Origin: Trebouxia sp. TZW2008
Taxonomy: Eukaryota; Chlorophyta; Trebouxiophyceae; Trebouxiales; Trebouxiaceae
Direction of reading: 5' to 3'
DNA: 64,000 nt
NCBI GenBank assembly: GCA_002118135.1
Contig: BDIU01000146.1
Span: 124,001 to 188,000, forward strand
Shown: positions 24,801-38,700 of the stretch, one piece after another
Numbering within the stretch: the first letter of the stretch is position 1
Layout of the letters: each line of letters opens with the position of its first letter
Translations under genes and position numbers: made by a program
The notes under the pieces: model-generated
Database searches by the model: none
Told to the model about the DNA's origin: nothing
What the model saw: only the letters and a program-made list of their open reading frames with translations

Positions 24801-27800
24801 ATGTAAGAACAAGGCAACTAGGAACACAACACTGCATCCTGACTGCAATGGAATCTCTGAGCAAGGACAATTTGGTACAAGAACAATTTGCTTGTAGACC
24901 ACTGCAATTGTCATAAGGAGACAATATTGTGCAGTTGAGAAAGTACCTCTGTGACCTGTTGTCCATTTGGGCCAACAACAAGCTCTGTAAAGCTATGTCA
25001 AATGCAGCTTGCACAGGAGGGACATCTGTGTCAGGGCTCAAATTGACGCACAATTGAGGTCTCAATGCTGCCATGTGAGCAAAGCCGCAGCCGTGGGCCA
25101 ACTTGAGCCCAGATACAGATTTTGCCTGCTATCCAATTTGCCCTTGTCATTGTGTTAGGGAGCTCAGCGTGGGTCCAAAGAGCAGCATGCAGCAGAAGGG
25201 CTCTCTCACAGCACAGTCATCACAGTCTGTAGAAACAAATTGCCCAAATGCATAATTGATGTTAAGCGAGTCTCATGTCCTGTCATCAAAGTCTGTAGAA
25301 ATATTTGCCCAAATGCATAATTGATGTTAAGCGAGTCTCATGTCCTCACATCGGGCTCTGCTGTAGCACAACTTGCATTTGAAATCAGGTGAAGGAGCTG
25401 GTATGGCTTCAGACAACGCACAGCTGCCTTTTGGTGCACAACTTTGAGCAGAAGCCGGCAACAGCTAGGCAGGGCTGCAGGCATGTGCTCCTGTAAACTC
25501 AAGGGTGAACTGTTGGGGGCGCTGGGTAATGGCTCGTCGGGGTGAATTTGAGAGCTCTTGTGGAACCCAATTCATGCGTGAGAAGTGCATATCCTACATG
25601 TCCTGTGCTGCCTTCTACCTTTATTGTGTGCACATAAGGCAGGCACAACATGCCTCTGTCCTCTTTGCAGGTGTCCTTTTTACAACTTAGGCATGTTCTG
25701 AAGATGCCTCTTGTATTGTGCTCGTACATGCATTGCACATTACACCTCAAAATAGTGAGAAAAATTGTAGAGCTCATTTCCAGCACAGAAACCCGCAAGA
25801 AAGGGAAATATGCAAGGGGCACAGTACACAAGGCTTACCTCTAAGCCTGCTGCCAAGGCATCAGCAGCAGCTTGGCGCACATCAGCATTCCTGTGCCCAA
25901 GATACCGCACCAATGGCGCTGCAAAGTCTGCTTCCAGAGTAGCACCACTGTATTCCCACAGGTCAGATGCTGCTTCAGCGTTGTCTTGGAAGGGGTCATG
26001 ACACGCCAGCCATAGCACAGCCACAACCTCAGCATCATTTGGACAAGCACCTGCAAAGCAAATTATGCAGCACCTTGACAGCCTTGTGTGTCTTTGACAG
26101 GGTTTTGACATGCTTTTAGGAAAACTTTGTGACATGCCAGCCATAGCACTGCCACAACCGCAGCATCAGCTGGGCAAGCACCTGCACAGCAAAGCGTACA
26201 GTGTCTTAGCAGCTGTGTATCAAGTTATCAAGGTAGAGTGTAACTAGCAAGTGTCAGGACAGAGATTCCGCAAATCAAATGCTGCTTCAGCATTGTCTTG
26301 GAAGGGGTCATGACACGCCAGCCATAGCACTGCCACAACCTCAGCATTACTTGGGCAAGCGCCTGCACAGCAAAGCAAACAGCACCTTATGACCATTGCA
26401 GAATGATGTGCATGAGGAAAGTTTCTTCACACGCCAGCCATGGCGCAGCCAAAAGCTCAGCATGAGTTGATCAAGTGGCTGCACAGCAAAGCAAAAGGAG
26501 CCTTGTTAATATTACAGAATGATAAGCATCAGGAAGAAGTCATGACACGTCAGCCATAGCCCAGCAACAAACTTGAAACCACTTGGGCAAGCGCCTGCAC
26601 AGCAAAGCATACAGCGCTTTCACAGCTGTGTATCAAGATTCTCTTTGCTGTGACCAGCAAGTCACAGCACCGAGATCCCACAAGTCAGACGCAGCTTGAG
26701 CATTGTCTCGGAAGAAATCATGATGCGTCAAACACAACACAGCCACAACCTCAGCATCACATGGGCAAGCGCCTGCACAGCAGAGCATACATTGCTTTCG
26801 CAGCTGTGTTGATCATGACCGTCATGACTGACCAGCCACAGCACAGCCACAACTTCAGCATCACCTCAAAAATTGCTTTCTGTATGCCTGTCCAGCATAG
26901 CATACCGAACTTTGACAGCTTGAGGGAAGATACACATACGAGTGCGCTGTGCACATTGCAGGCTTTCTCTGCTTTGTGGGTGCTTGGTTTGAGAAGAAAA
27001 AACAAAGGAAGTCAAGCCAGTACAGCCATGAACTTTGGTGCTGTGACCAACACAGTCCGACACAGGCCCCAGTGGGTGACCACTGATCTCTGTCTTATAC
27101 TTTGTTAGTCACAGCACAGAGACTCTCGGTTGTGCTGGCTTCCATCCATCCAGCGTTCAACTTTCAAATTTGAAAGCTGCACCATGTAGTGCAGGGGAGT
27201 CAAGATTAGCACAGCATGTTTGCCGCATCAGCTGACTCAAGATAGACCTTGACACCATGAACAGTGCGATCACAGCTGAGGACTTCCGCAAACGGTCAGA
27301 TCAAAGTGGAGTCCTTGGCTGTGCTGGCACTGCTCACAATGAAAGTGCCAAACCAAATTTGTTGATGTGGTGGGTCTGCTGTGATGGTGTGGCCACAGCC
27401 AGACAGCACCCGTGTGTCAGAGCACATTGGTCATTCTGCCAAAGCGCCTGCAGGACCGGTCTCAGCAAGATTCTGACAGATGCTACTGCCACTGTAGGTG
27501 CTGCTCTGGCATTTAGCAGAAATGAAGTGCAACAAGTCTGCAAGACCTTGTGTCTTACCACGCTTCTGTCAGCAGTAGAATTGACTGGTGCAGCTCAGCT
27601 ACAGGACATGAACATTAGCTTGTACATGCTTGCTAGCGAGGTTCCATGACCCTGCTAGATGTATACAGAAGCAGCTTGGCTGACAGACTCAGGCATCGAC
27701 CTTTGCGCCTTAGCACATTCATCGCAGTCACAACAGCAGCAGTCTTGACTTCATGCAGCTGGCTAACAGAGCACAAGCGCCAACCTTCTGCAAAAGCGGG

Positions 27801-29574
27801 CACATCTAGCAGAGCCACCACAGCTGCAGCTCTCACATGGGCTGCGGCCGCTAGCAAGCCTTGCAAGGCGGGCAGCAGCTCATCAGTGTCCACTCCGCTG
27901 CATACCTGACTCAGCAATTCGCCAACTTTATCCCTGCAGACGACTCATAATGTGTGAGACCCGCTTCCATGACATACTCAGCAGCTCATTGCTGTTGACT
28001 CTGCTGCCGACCTGACTAGCAACTTGCCAGTCATATCTCTACAGCCATGACATGCAGGACATGCTTTGCGAATTTAGATTTGCGGTTTGTATTTAGTCAA
28101 GAAGATTGTTCCTGTGTCCACACTGTTGTGTAACAGAAACGCAAGACTTGAGCGCCTTGTGCAGCAAAGAAGAGCAACAGAGCCTGAAGAAGGCGTGCTC
28201 CAGGCTTCAGAACTTGGATGCTGTGTTGATCTAGCAATGCAGGAGCAAGCGCTTGTACAAAAGCCATGCAATGCACAGTCCTGTTTTACTGCTATGCAGT
28301 GCTGTACTGAGAGACGGCTTGCCTGTATGCTGGCACCACTCCCAAAACATGGAACAGCACTGCCAAGGTCTCCTTTCTGGGAAGAGGAAAGGTTGGTGCC
28401 ACATGCAAGGCTAGTACTTGCAGCGCCTGGTCATGCAAGGAGGTGTGCACGGATGACATCAGCACAGCCTCAAGCACTGGGAAGCAGAGGCCATAAGAAG
28501 GTCCGCTGAGGGGGGTGGAGTTGCCGGTGACTGATGCCAAGGCTCGCATGGTAGTCATCACGACTGGCTTAGTTGCCAACTCTGAGTTTGCTGCGCCTGC
28601 AGCCAGCCAATTAAAGACACATTTTATTCCAAGCAATAAGCAACAGCAATTGGATATGGTGTTGCTGCATTTCTTTGGTGTTACACAGGCATGCTGCCAC
28701 TGAGCACAAAAGACATGTTTTATCAGTACTGTCACCACTGAAGGCGACTTTGAGCCTGTGTGCAAGCAGGTCACAAGATGGGACTGGACATCGCAGCATA
28801 GATGACCACCAAATCATCAGCTGGATCATGTCAGCAAGGTGGCAGACTACTTAGATACGGTAAATTCTCCTTGTAAGGCCATTCAGTGTAAAAAGCATTC
28901 TTGTTGCAAGGACAATGCAGTTGAAAGTCAATCTGACTGCGATGCCACCGCTCAATTTGGTACAAGGACGATTTTGTCGATAATTGAAGCAGTTGCTTTC
29001 CAAGAAAATGCCCTGGAGCATGATGCTCAGCAACAAGCACTCAATCAGTATCGCTGAGACTTGATGTGGCATATCACAGAACAGAGTGGTCACTTGAGCA
29101 GAATCTGATGCAGCATACTTTTGATGTTTGCGACTTCAGATGCAGTTCAAGTCGAAACGCAGGTTTCTGCAAGCTGCAGGCTATGTGCTTGGTGATACCT
29201 CTTGATGCAAGACTGCGTTGCTAAGCTCCCTGATACAACCAGTTCCAGCAACAGAGGTAGCAGCAGCAGCATGATGCAAGAACAAAAACAATGTAAATCA
29301 CTTGGAACAACTCCTGAGATAAAATAAAACAAATTACAAAGCAGGAAAACAAAAGCATCCTCTTGTTGTTAGTTGCAACTCCTACCTTGCAGACAAAACC
29401 TGCATCACTCCCTCGAAAGCACTAGCCATCAGCAGCATCATGCGATGCCGCCGCAGGTAGACATTTGGTCAAAGTAGCAGCAGCACCTTGCAGACGGCTC
29501 TGCACTACTGTTTGCGCTAGCCATGGCATCAGCAGCGTCATGCAGCGCAGCATAAATCTGGCACGACATATGTT

Positions 29575-29618
<44 letters not shown>

Positions 29619-29740
29619 TGCTGCAGCAGAGAACCCACCTTGCAACTGACTTTGCACCACTATCTGAAGGGCACTCGCCACAACATATGCAGCATCATAC
29701 AATGCAGCAAGCAGCAAGCAGGGACTTGGCCAAGGCATAT

Positions 29741-29782
<42 letters not shown>

Positions 29783-32700
29783 CAGAATCTACCTTGCAAT
29801 TGACTCTGCACCACCGATTGAAGAGCACTGGCCACAGCATACGCAGCAGCATGCAGCGCAGCAGGCAGGGACCTGGCCAAAGCATATGCCGCATCATAGG
29901 CTGACCCCTCTCCAACCAGGGGGGACCCCAAGAGGGGTAGCACCAAGGGCTTCAGGTCATCAAGCTGGGTTGCTGCATAGGATGAGTTGCCGCTCACTGC
30001 TGAAGCAAGCGCTGTTAAGCCGGTGTCAAGCCTGTCTTTGATTGCTTGCACATCTGCTCTGCTCTGCAGTCCCACCAACCTATGTTGGTCGAAGCAGACA
30101 TGGACACAAAGAACCAATGAGCAAGTAAACCCAATTGACCTAGCCCCCAGGCAACGTCACCCAGGCAGTAAACAATCCAGTATGACCAGTAAGCAACTGC
30201 GGCACTTCAGCATTGCATCTGCGTTGACATCAAACACAAGCAAAGAAGATCAAGATGAGATCAGCTCTCTGGGTTCTGATAGAGCAGGGGGAGCCGCAAT
30301 AGGCGAAGCTACTGCAAGTGCAGCAACAAGTACTTTAGATGCTGAGCAGATGCATCATTGCAGCGAATGTAGCAAGATTGAGTAGCGGGCAGCACATTGC
30401 ATGACTGCAAGTTTTGTGCATTTCTGCTGGAAAGCGGCATGATGCATGTTCACAAAATGACCCAAATAGATGATTTTTGCACTACTGCATATCAAAAGGA
30501 GTGCGCAGCGTGTGCAGAACCATAAGAGACATAGAACGCTCTGGACCTTATTAGTGCAGCTAGGGTGACTTCAATGTGTAGTATCCGAAGAGAGGCTTTG
30601 CATGTATAGATGTTGGAAATTAGTGTGCAACTATGCCAAGGGCTGGCTACATGGGGTGTGTAACCTGTGCTTCATCAGCCAGCTGGGCTTCCTTTCTCTC
30701 CTGAATGGGATCCTTGGCCTTGCTAGCGACCTTGCCCCCTTTACCTGCTGGACCACCTTTACCAGATGACACATTGCTAGCCTGTATCGACAACAGCAGA
30801 GATGTCAGGCCATTGCACACACCCTGCTTGATCTTGCCTGCAGTTGTCAACAGCTGAGCTGCCACTGGCTTGCAATGACAAGCGCAACAGCAGACTTGCC
30901 CAGAAGCGCGTGACTCTGCTTTGTTTGGTTTCGCTGGCAGCAACTCTTGCCTGCCGGGCCAGTGTTACAAGATGACACTCCACTGGCTTGCATAGACATG
31001 GCAAGTGAGATGCCAATGTACTTAAGCCTGCACTGATGCCTGTGCTGCTGTCTTGTCAGGAAGATGCTGTCATGATGTAGAGCTGTTCAGAGCAGCAAAG
31101 TTTCAATGCGCCCAGTGCATTCATTTCCCTGCTATGCTAAGCTACAGTGACCAGCACAGCAGGAGATGGTGCCATGATGTCGAGCTTTTCAGCACAGCAA
31201 AACTATGCGCGCCCAGTACAATGATTTCCCTGCTGCTATGCTAGGCTGCAGTGACCAGCATGGCAGCCAGGAGTTCCATGCAATGGGCGTACATAGCTTG
31301 GCTGTGCTGAAAAGCTCAACATCATGACACCGTCTTGCCGACAAGAAAGCAACACAGACATCAAAGTGAAAGAAGTGCAGGACCTTGCCTTGCCAAACAG
31401 GTCACAGCTGTGGCAATGGGTTAACAACAAATAGAGCAATCCTAAGCTTGTCAACCAGACAGTATCTTGCCTTTATGTAGGCAGGAATGCTTGAAGTATG
31501 GCATATTCAGAACGCAAGTAGTGGCATGCTTAGCAGGTGCACAAGCTTGGCATATGTGCAATTAGCAACTTACTGTCTTGAAAAGGGCAGGGTTCTTAGC
31601 TGTAGGTGCATGCCCATTAGCCATGGTGGGCTGCAAAGGTGCTGTGCCTGAGCCTGGGAACGTCACTGAGTGCACATCAGGCTCAATTGCGATTACGCCT
31701 GCAAGCACAGTGTCTCAAAACTGTGAATGTGTGTCATGAACCCAGTTTGATTTGATCCGTTCTGCATAGAGTCAGAAAGGTCAGCTGTTATGGAACACTG
31801 GCAAGTCCTGTTAGCGCTGACATGACAGTCATGGTCAAAAGGCAGTTTATGACTTGTATGTGCTGTAAGCAGCTTCATTGTATATCAACAGCAAGCATGT
31901 AGACAAAGTATCATCTGCCTGGCATAACAATGCCTCCTGCAAGCACAATGCACCAAACCGGTCAAAGATGTCTGCTGTTATGCAGCACTGGCAGTGCCTG
32001 TCAATTCTGACATGACAATCAGGGTCAGAAGGCAAGAGCATAAGATCAGTCCATTGCTCTTGTGTCCTCTTGGCAGCATCACTGGTTATTATCAGCAAGC
32101 ATGTAGACAATGATTGTCTGCCAGTACACATCAGGTTCAACTGCAATGATTGCTGCTTTCAAAGCAGCAATCCTGGGCTGCCTCTTTGGCCAGAGGCTCC
32201 TGTTATGATGCCTAAAGGCGTAGACTTTTCTGTTTTCGTTTCTTTTCTTTTTCAACTGCAATTACTCCTGCAAGCATAACGTGCCATACCTGTTGAAGTA
32301 CATGTCAGAGCTGAAATGGCTGATCATCGTCTGATGGCTGTGTGCACCTGATGGCTGTGTGCACCTAGTAGGGTCATGGGCAATCACTAACAAGCATGAA
32401 GATGGTGATTGAATGATGATAATTATGGTCAGAAGCTGAGCAGGCCACCCCAGCTCATGCCAGCTGAACAGGCTTTCTGAGGAGACAAGACAGGCTTGCA
32501 CTCAAGAAGGCCGTATTTGCAGTGTTGCGAGGATGCTCATTTGTGGGGCACCTTCGTACCTGCTGGTGTTGAGAAGATCTTCATCTCTGAAGGAGAGACG
32601 GCATCATGCTCTCGGTGGTTGATGGCCTTAATCAGAGCATGGTGCAGAGGGGGAAAGATGCTGGCAGGGCTATCAGTCATGGCACTACTGATAGCCAGGT

Positions 32701-35700
32701 TGGCCGCTGTCTTGTCAGCTGGTTCTGAGCTGTTGATGCCTTCAGAGCTAAAGAAGACGTCCACAATATCCTGAGGTGCCTCTGCAAAAGTCAGATCAAA
32801 AGTATTTAGTGACTGATAGCCTTGACTAGAGCAGTGTGAAGGGATGGGCAGGGCTGTCTGCCATGACACTGCTGATAGCCAGGTTGGCGGCTGTCTTGTC
32901 AGCTGGCTCTGAGCTGTTGAAGACGTCCACAATGTCCTGTGGCGCCTCTGCAAAAGCAGAATCCAGTGTTCATGGTAATCAACAGCCTGAGTCAGCGCTG
33001 TATACAGGAGCAGATAAGTGTCTCCAGAGCTATCTGCCATGGCATTGCTGATAGCCAGGTTGGCCGCCGTCTTGTCAGCTGGCTCTGAGCTGTTGATGCC
33101 TTAAGAGCTGCAGAAGACATTTACAATGTCTTCAGGCGCCTCTGCAGAAGCAAGACCCACCAGAAAGTGGGTAAGCAGGACAGCTCTGGGTCTTGCTATG
33201 TTGCATCAAGCTTGCTTGTTTGTGATAATTGGTAGAAATTGACATGCATAATGTCTTGAGGTACCTCTGCGCAAGCAGCGTGCAACAGAAAGTAGGCAAA
33301 CAATACAGGACCAGGTTTTTTGCACGGTTCATGACAGATGCTTGCTGATTATGAATGCGTGAAGCAGCCGAGAAGCGTGTGTCTGCTACCTTCAAACAGC
33401 ACTCCAAGCTTGTGCACTTTGCGCTTGACAGCAGTCCACGCCGCTTGTGGATGTCTCCTAACGCTGCTGATAACAGGATGGTGTGCAGCCAGCATGATAT
33501 GAGCCAGCAGGCTTGGCGACATGCTGCCTTGACTGCTTGGGGTGACAGCCATGGCTGCAGCAGTGTAGCGGGAGGAAACAGAGGCAGCTGTGGGTCCAGC
33601 TAGGTCATCACTGGCTGCTGTAGGGTCTGCTACTACTGGGAGTGCTGAGGCATGCTTCTGCCAGTAGCGCAATGCGGCCACCAGGTTCTCTGCAGCAGAC
33701 AAAAGACACGAGCTTTATGAGGATTTGCAGCATCTTAGTCATGCTTGTAGCAATACCGCTGTTGGGCATGAGTGCAAGGTGCACAAAGCTTGTCTCGCCA
33801 GGCTGGCTTGCAAATGGCTGCGGGTGAATGCAACAAGCTTGAAACATGCATTCACAAGCCAATGCAGGGGACAAGACTGTGATCGTTACAGCCAGCATTG
33901 CTTGAATTGGGTTGATGGTGGAACTAGTCTCTTGTTGAATCCAAATGCATCTGCATAGTCATAAACCGTACCTGCAAGCTGTGGCTTGTCTGCTAGGCAG
34001 TTGCCAACTGCCTGGATACCAGCCCGCCTCACAGGCGCAGCATAGTGTAGCAGCACAGCCAGAAGCAGTCTGTGTACACTGGTTGCAGTCGCCTGATCCA
34101 AATGGTGAGGGTGTTGCAGGAGCAGCAGCTGACACAGCTGTGCTGTTGAAGCAGCCTCCTCAAGTGACAGCTTGGCCAATGTGGCGGGCAAAAGAAGCGT
34201 TGAATCTTCTTTGAGGGCGATTGTCCATACCTGTAGTGGACAGTCCAAGAACGGGATGCTTAGCAGCTGTGCTTGTGTTTGACAGAAAGCGCATTCAAGG
34301 CAGATAGGCAAAGGCTGAGAAGTTATGCTTACAGTGGAGCTTTTGCTTGCAGACGTTTGCATCAGCTGTCAAGAAAGGCAGACACTGTATGCAGACGCCG
34401 GCGTTATGCTGGGGCAAAGCATTTGGTCTCACGCTTTGAGACCATGTGGAACCAGCTTCAGAGTTGTTTTGAATTTGAAATTTCTGCGGAATTCTCTAAA
34501 GAAACAAGCTGAACATGCTTGGCTTTGGCCTGGTCTTCCAAAGCTGAATTTGCTGGTGTACACGAAACTTAACAACAGTCTTAAAGTTTGATAGCATTTC
34601 AGCAGAAATGCGGGTTTTCTGAGACAGGGATGCTCATAGCTTAGTACATAGTCAAGATTTGCTCAATATAAAAGCTGGCTGTCAAGACTTGAGCAGAATT
34701 GTTATAGGGACACTTATAGAAAAAGCAATGGACTTTTTGCTGCTTGACCACTCATCATCTTTAGTGCTAGCAGCCACAATGTAGCAACAAACTTTGGCAA
34801 TTCATAAGCACTGCTATTACCTTGAGCTGCTTGAACATCTCTTCCGTTTTAGGACTGGCAACAGCAGTGCAAAAGCAAGACAGCTTGTTTCCAAAACTCA
34901 TTTCAGCTGCCCCTTTCACCTTATGGCTTCATCAGACTCACAGCTGGCTGCATCGTATTGACACACGCTGTGACAACCTCAAACCAAGCGGCTGTCAATT
35001 GCTGCTGCTTGCGGCCTCTGCAATACAGCTGAGCAAACCGAAATCAGCAGCTGTTACTGTTTGCTGCTTTACCGTTGCCTCATCAGCTTCAGAGCTGGCT
35101 GCAGTCATATATCAGCTGGCAGACCTGAAGCTGCCGACTTCACGAAGCTGAAGGTAAAAGCCGCTGGTCTGTGACTATTATGTGTTGCGTGAAGGGCTCG
35201 CATGCTTCAGTGCTGGCTGCAGCATTGAAGCAATCCCCTGGGGCAGTCAACACTCAGCAGCTGTTTTGCTGCTTGAGACCCCTTCACCAGCTTCAACTCT
35301 TGACAGCAGCAATGTAGCAATACACTTGGGCATCAGCCACTGTGACCTTGTGCTGCTTTGAAGCTTAATTGGTACAGCAAACAAAGCAGCAATGTAGCGC
35401 CATCCTGTGGCACTCCAGACCAGCGACTAGTATCTTCTGCTGCTTGGAGTCTCATCAGCTTCAGGGCTGGCTGCAGGCATATAGCGGCTGGCAGACCTGA
35501 TGCTGACAAGACTTCAAGAAGCAAAGGGTAACGGCAGTTGGTTTGTGGCTGTCTCAGGGTGGTGCTGCTTCAGAACTGTCAGCCGCAAGCCAGCATGCTT
35601 TGACAGTGCGCTTCAACTGCTATTGTGACCTGCTGCTGCATGAGGCCAGCAAACCGCAGTCAGCAACCGCTCCCTTCTGCTGCTTCAAGTCTCATGAGTT

Positions 35701-38700
35701 TCACGACTGGCTGCAGTCATGTCAATGCGGACAGCTGTGAAGGAGCATGAAACAGCAAACGGTAGCGCATCTGATTTGTGACTGTCTCAGTGTGGTGCTG
35801 CTTGAAGGTCCCATCTGCTTCAAAACTGTCAGCAGCAAGCCAGCATGGTGTGAGAGTGCACTTCAGCTACCATGGGGACCTGCTGCTGCTTGAGGCCTCA
35901 TCAACACATTTGAGCACTCTGAACTCCAGCATCTGTTACCTTTTGCTGCTTGGAAGTCTCAATAATTCCAGGGGCTGGCAGCAGCAATGAAATGACACAT
36001 TTGGCCACTCTAAATCAGCAGCTGTTACTTAATGCTGCCTGAAAATCTCATCAGCTTGAATTCAAAAGACAGCAATGCAGCAGCTGACTGGAGCACTTGA
36101 GCATGAGCTGCTGTCACCGTTTGCTGCTTGAAGGCTGCATCTGGTTCAGCAACTACGGCAGCAGTGTAGCGCCATCCTGTGGCATTCCACTGCAGCGACT
36201 GTTTCCTTCTGCTGATTGCAGTTTGAAGAGCTTCACAGCTGGCTGCAGTCATGTTGCTGCTGACTGCCGTGAACCAAATGCAACTTTCAAGCAGCAGAAT
36301 GTGATTGCATCTAAATTATGATTGCCTCAGTACGATGCTGCTTCAAGGACATATCTGCTTCACGACTGGCAGCAGCAACGCGTTGATGGTGCACTTTAGC
36401 TGCTGTTGTGACCTGCTGCTGCTTGAGGCCTCATCATTTTTTGCAAATCAAGATCAGCAACTGCTCCCGTCTCCGGCTTCAAGTCTCATCAGCTTGACAC
36501 CTGGCTGCAGTCATATTGCGGCGGACAGATGTCAAGAGTTTTACACTTTCAAGCAGCAAAAGGTAGCGCAGCTGGTTTGTGACTGTCTCATTGTGGTGTT
36601 GCTTAATGGCCTGATCACATTCAGGGCTGGTAGCAGCAATGCTGCAACACTCTGCAGCACTCTAGCATTAGCAGCTTGTACCGTTTGCTGCTCAATACTC
36701 TCACCAGCAGCAGAATGACAACACATCTCAGAACTTGAGCATCAGCTGATGTTACCTTCTGCTGCTTGAAGGTCGCATTTGCTTCTGAGCTGGTAGCAGC
36801 AAGCCAGCATGTTTGGTTCACTTTCACTCGTCTGTTTCAAGTCACCTTGCTACCTAAACTTCTCATCCACTTCAAAGTCGAGAGACTTAAACAGCCTTGG
36901 CCGTCTGCAAGCCAGGGTATAAGCTTTTGCTGTTTGAAGGTCTCGTCTGCTGCTTCAGGGCTAGCAGCAGCAATGTAGCAGCATGCCAGCATGCTTTGAC
37001 CATTCATTTCAGCTGCTGTTGCTAAAGATATGATCAGCATTCAAGCTGGCGGCTGCAATGTCAAAGCACGGTATGCCAATCAAAATCCAGTGGCTCTGAC
37101 CTTTTGCTGCTTGAAGGTGTCGGCTACTTCAGGGCTAGCAGCAGCACTGTAGCAGCAAATCATCAGTTCTTGACAAGCCAGTTACTCATCCACTTCAGCT
37201 TACCTCCTGCTGCTTGAAGGTCTCTTCTGCTCCAGATCTGACAGCCACAACAGGACGACTTCGTTTGGTAGTGCACAATCAGCAATTCTTACCTTTTGCT
37301 GCTTGAAGGTCTCATCTGCTTCAGGGCTAGCAGCAGCAATGTAGCAGCAAGCCAGAAGGGCAGCAACCCCAGACGCCCGCTGTGCAAGCTTGCTGGAGCC
37401 CTCCTCTACTAGTTTTGCCAATGGCAGAGCCAGAGAGGACCCTTGCTGCCTGATGCCAGGGTTGGCCCTCAACGCCTGCAGAACCAGGAACTCATTGATT
37501 TTGGGGCAGCGCACTGAAGTCAATGCAGCAAAAGGTTGTCGCCAATGTAAGTAAGCTATTGCTGGGTAAATGAGGTTGTGGGAACGTGTCCACGGGAGTT
37601 TGGCAAGGCCACAATGTACTACATGGAATATGCTGGAACAGACGCTTTCAACGCTAGACAATTGTTACATTTACTTCCCCCCTCAAGGCAAGACACTTAG
37701 GCGGAGCCATGAAATCGTTTAAGGTCAGGCTTTGGCAACGTGAATTTCTAATGCTCAAAGAGAAGCTATGCCTTGAAGTATAGGTGGTGCAGAGTGAAGA
37801 GTATGTCGCACCAAGCCAGTCATGATGCTGTCTGGTATTGTCGACCACTGTGTGCAACTTGGCTAGTGATTGACACTCATTCTTACACGTGCTGCAATCA
37901 GTTGCCAGAGACTGGAGCCTCTCAATAACAGTACCAGGATAGAGTTCAGCACTCGTTTGTCAAGCCTGGGCCATCTCACACACAAACAAATCTTGTGTGC
38001 ACTGATACAAGCTGATTGCAGCGAACATGGGCCTGCCATTCAAGACTTGACCCTCATGTTTGCAGCACACAAGCTGTAATATGCACTCAAAACCTGTCTG
38101 CCTGTGAGATGCTGCTTGAGTGCTGAAGTTACGCCAAACATGCTACCATTGCCGAAGGCAAAGGCTGCCCACAAGTTTCAAGCACTCAATGCAGTAAAAC
38201 GGACATGACTTAGCTATACACACATTGCCAGACAGCAGCACACATTCGAAGCGGTATTGGCTTGAGCCTTTTGCATCTACCTCAAGCACTGCTGACACGC
38301 AAATGATTATGACAACAACAAACAGGTCTGAACCATAAAGTCGCAGACGCTGCAGCTTCAGCAACAGCAGCAACAACACACGCTATCTAGTCATCCCAAA
38401 ATGCTGTAATTCTGTCACATGCATTGACATCAGCCTTGATTGATGTCGAGGATGGTCTATTGCCCAGTATGCAAACATTGGCGTGATGAACTGACTGGGC
38501 CCAACCGAAACAAATCAATGTTGTCCATCAACTTATAGCACTAGGCAAAAGACTCATGATCAAAGCCAGACCCAACCTGAAGAATGGCTGCCAAGGCACC
38601 TGACTTGAGCACGTCTTTTTCCTTCAAGCAGGCTGCCAACCGTTTGCTGACCTCTGGTTGCAGTGTGCGCACATGCTGCAGCCAGCTACCCATGCCACTC

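Noticed and set aside
24945..25029. Minus-strand open segment (DVPPVQAAFDIALQSLLLAQ) considered as a GCN1 exon
   Set aside because: No acceptor and donor pair keeps phase with exons 18 and 19, and the family segment is already accounted for by exons 18 and 19.
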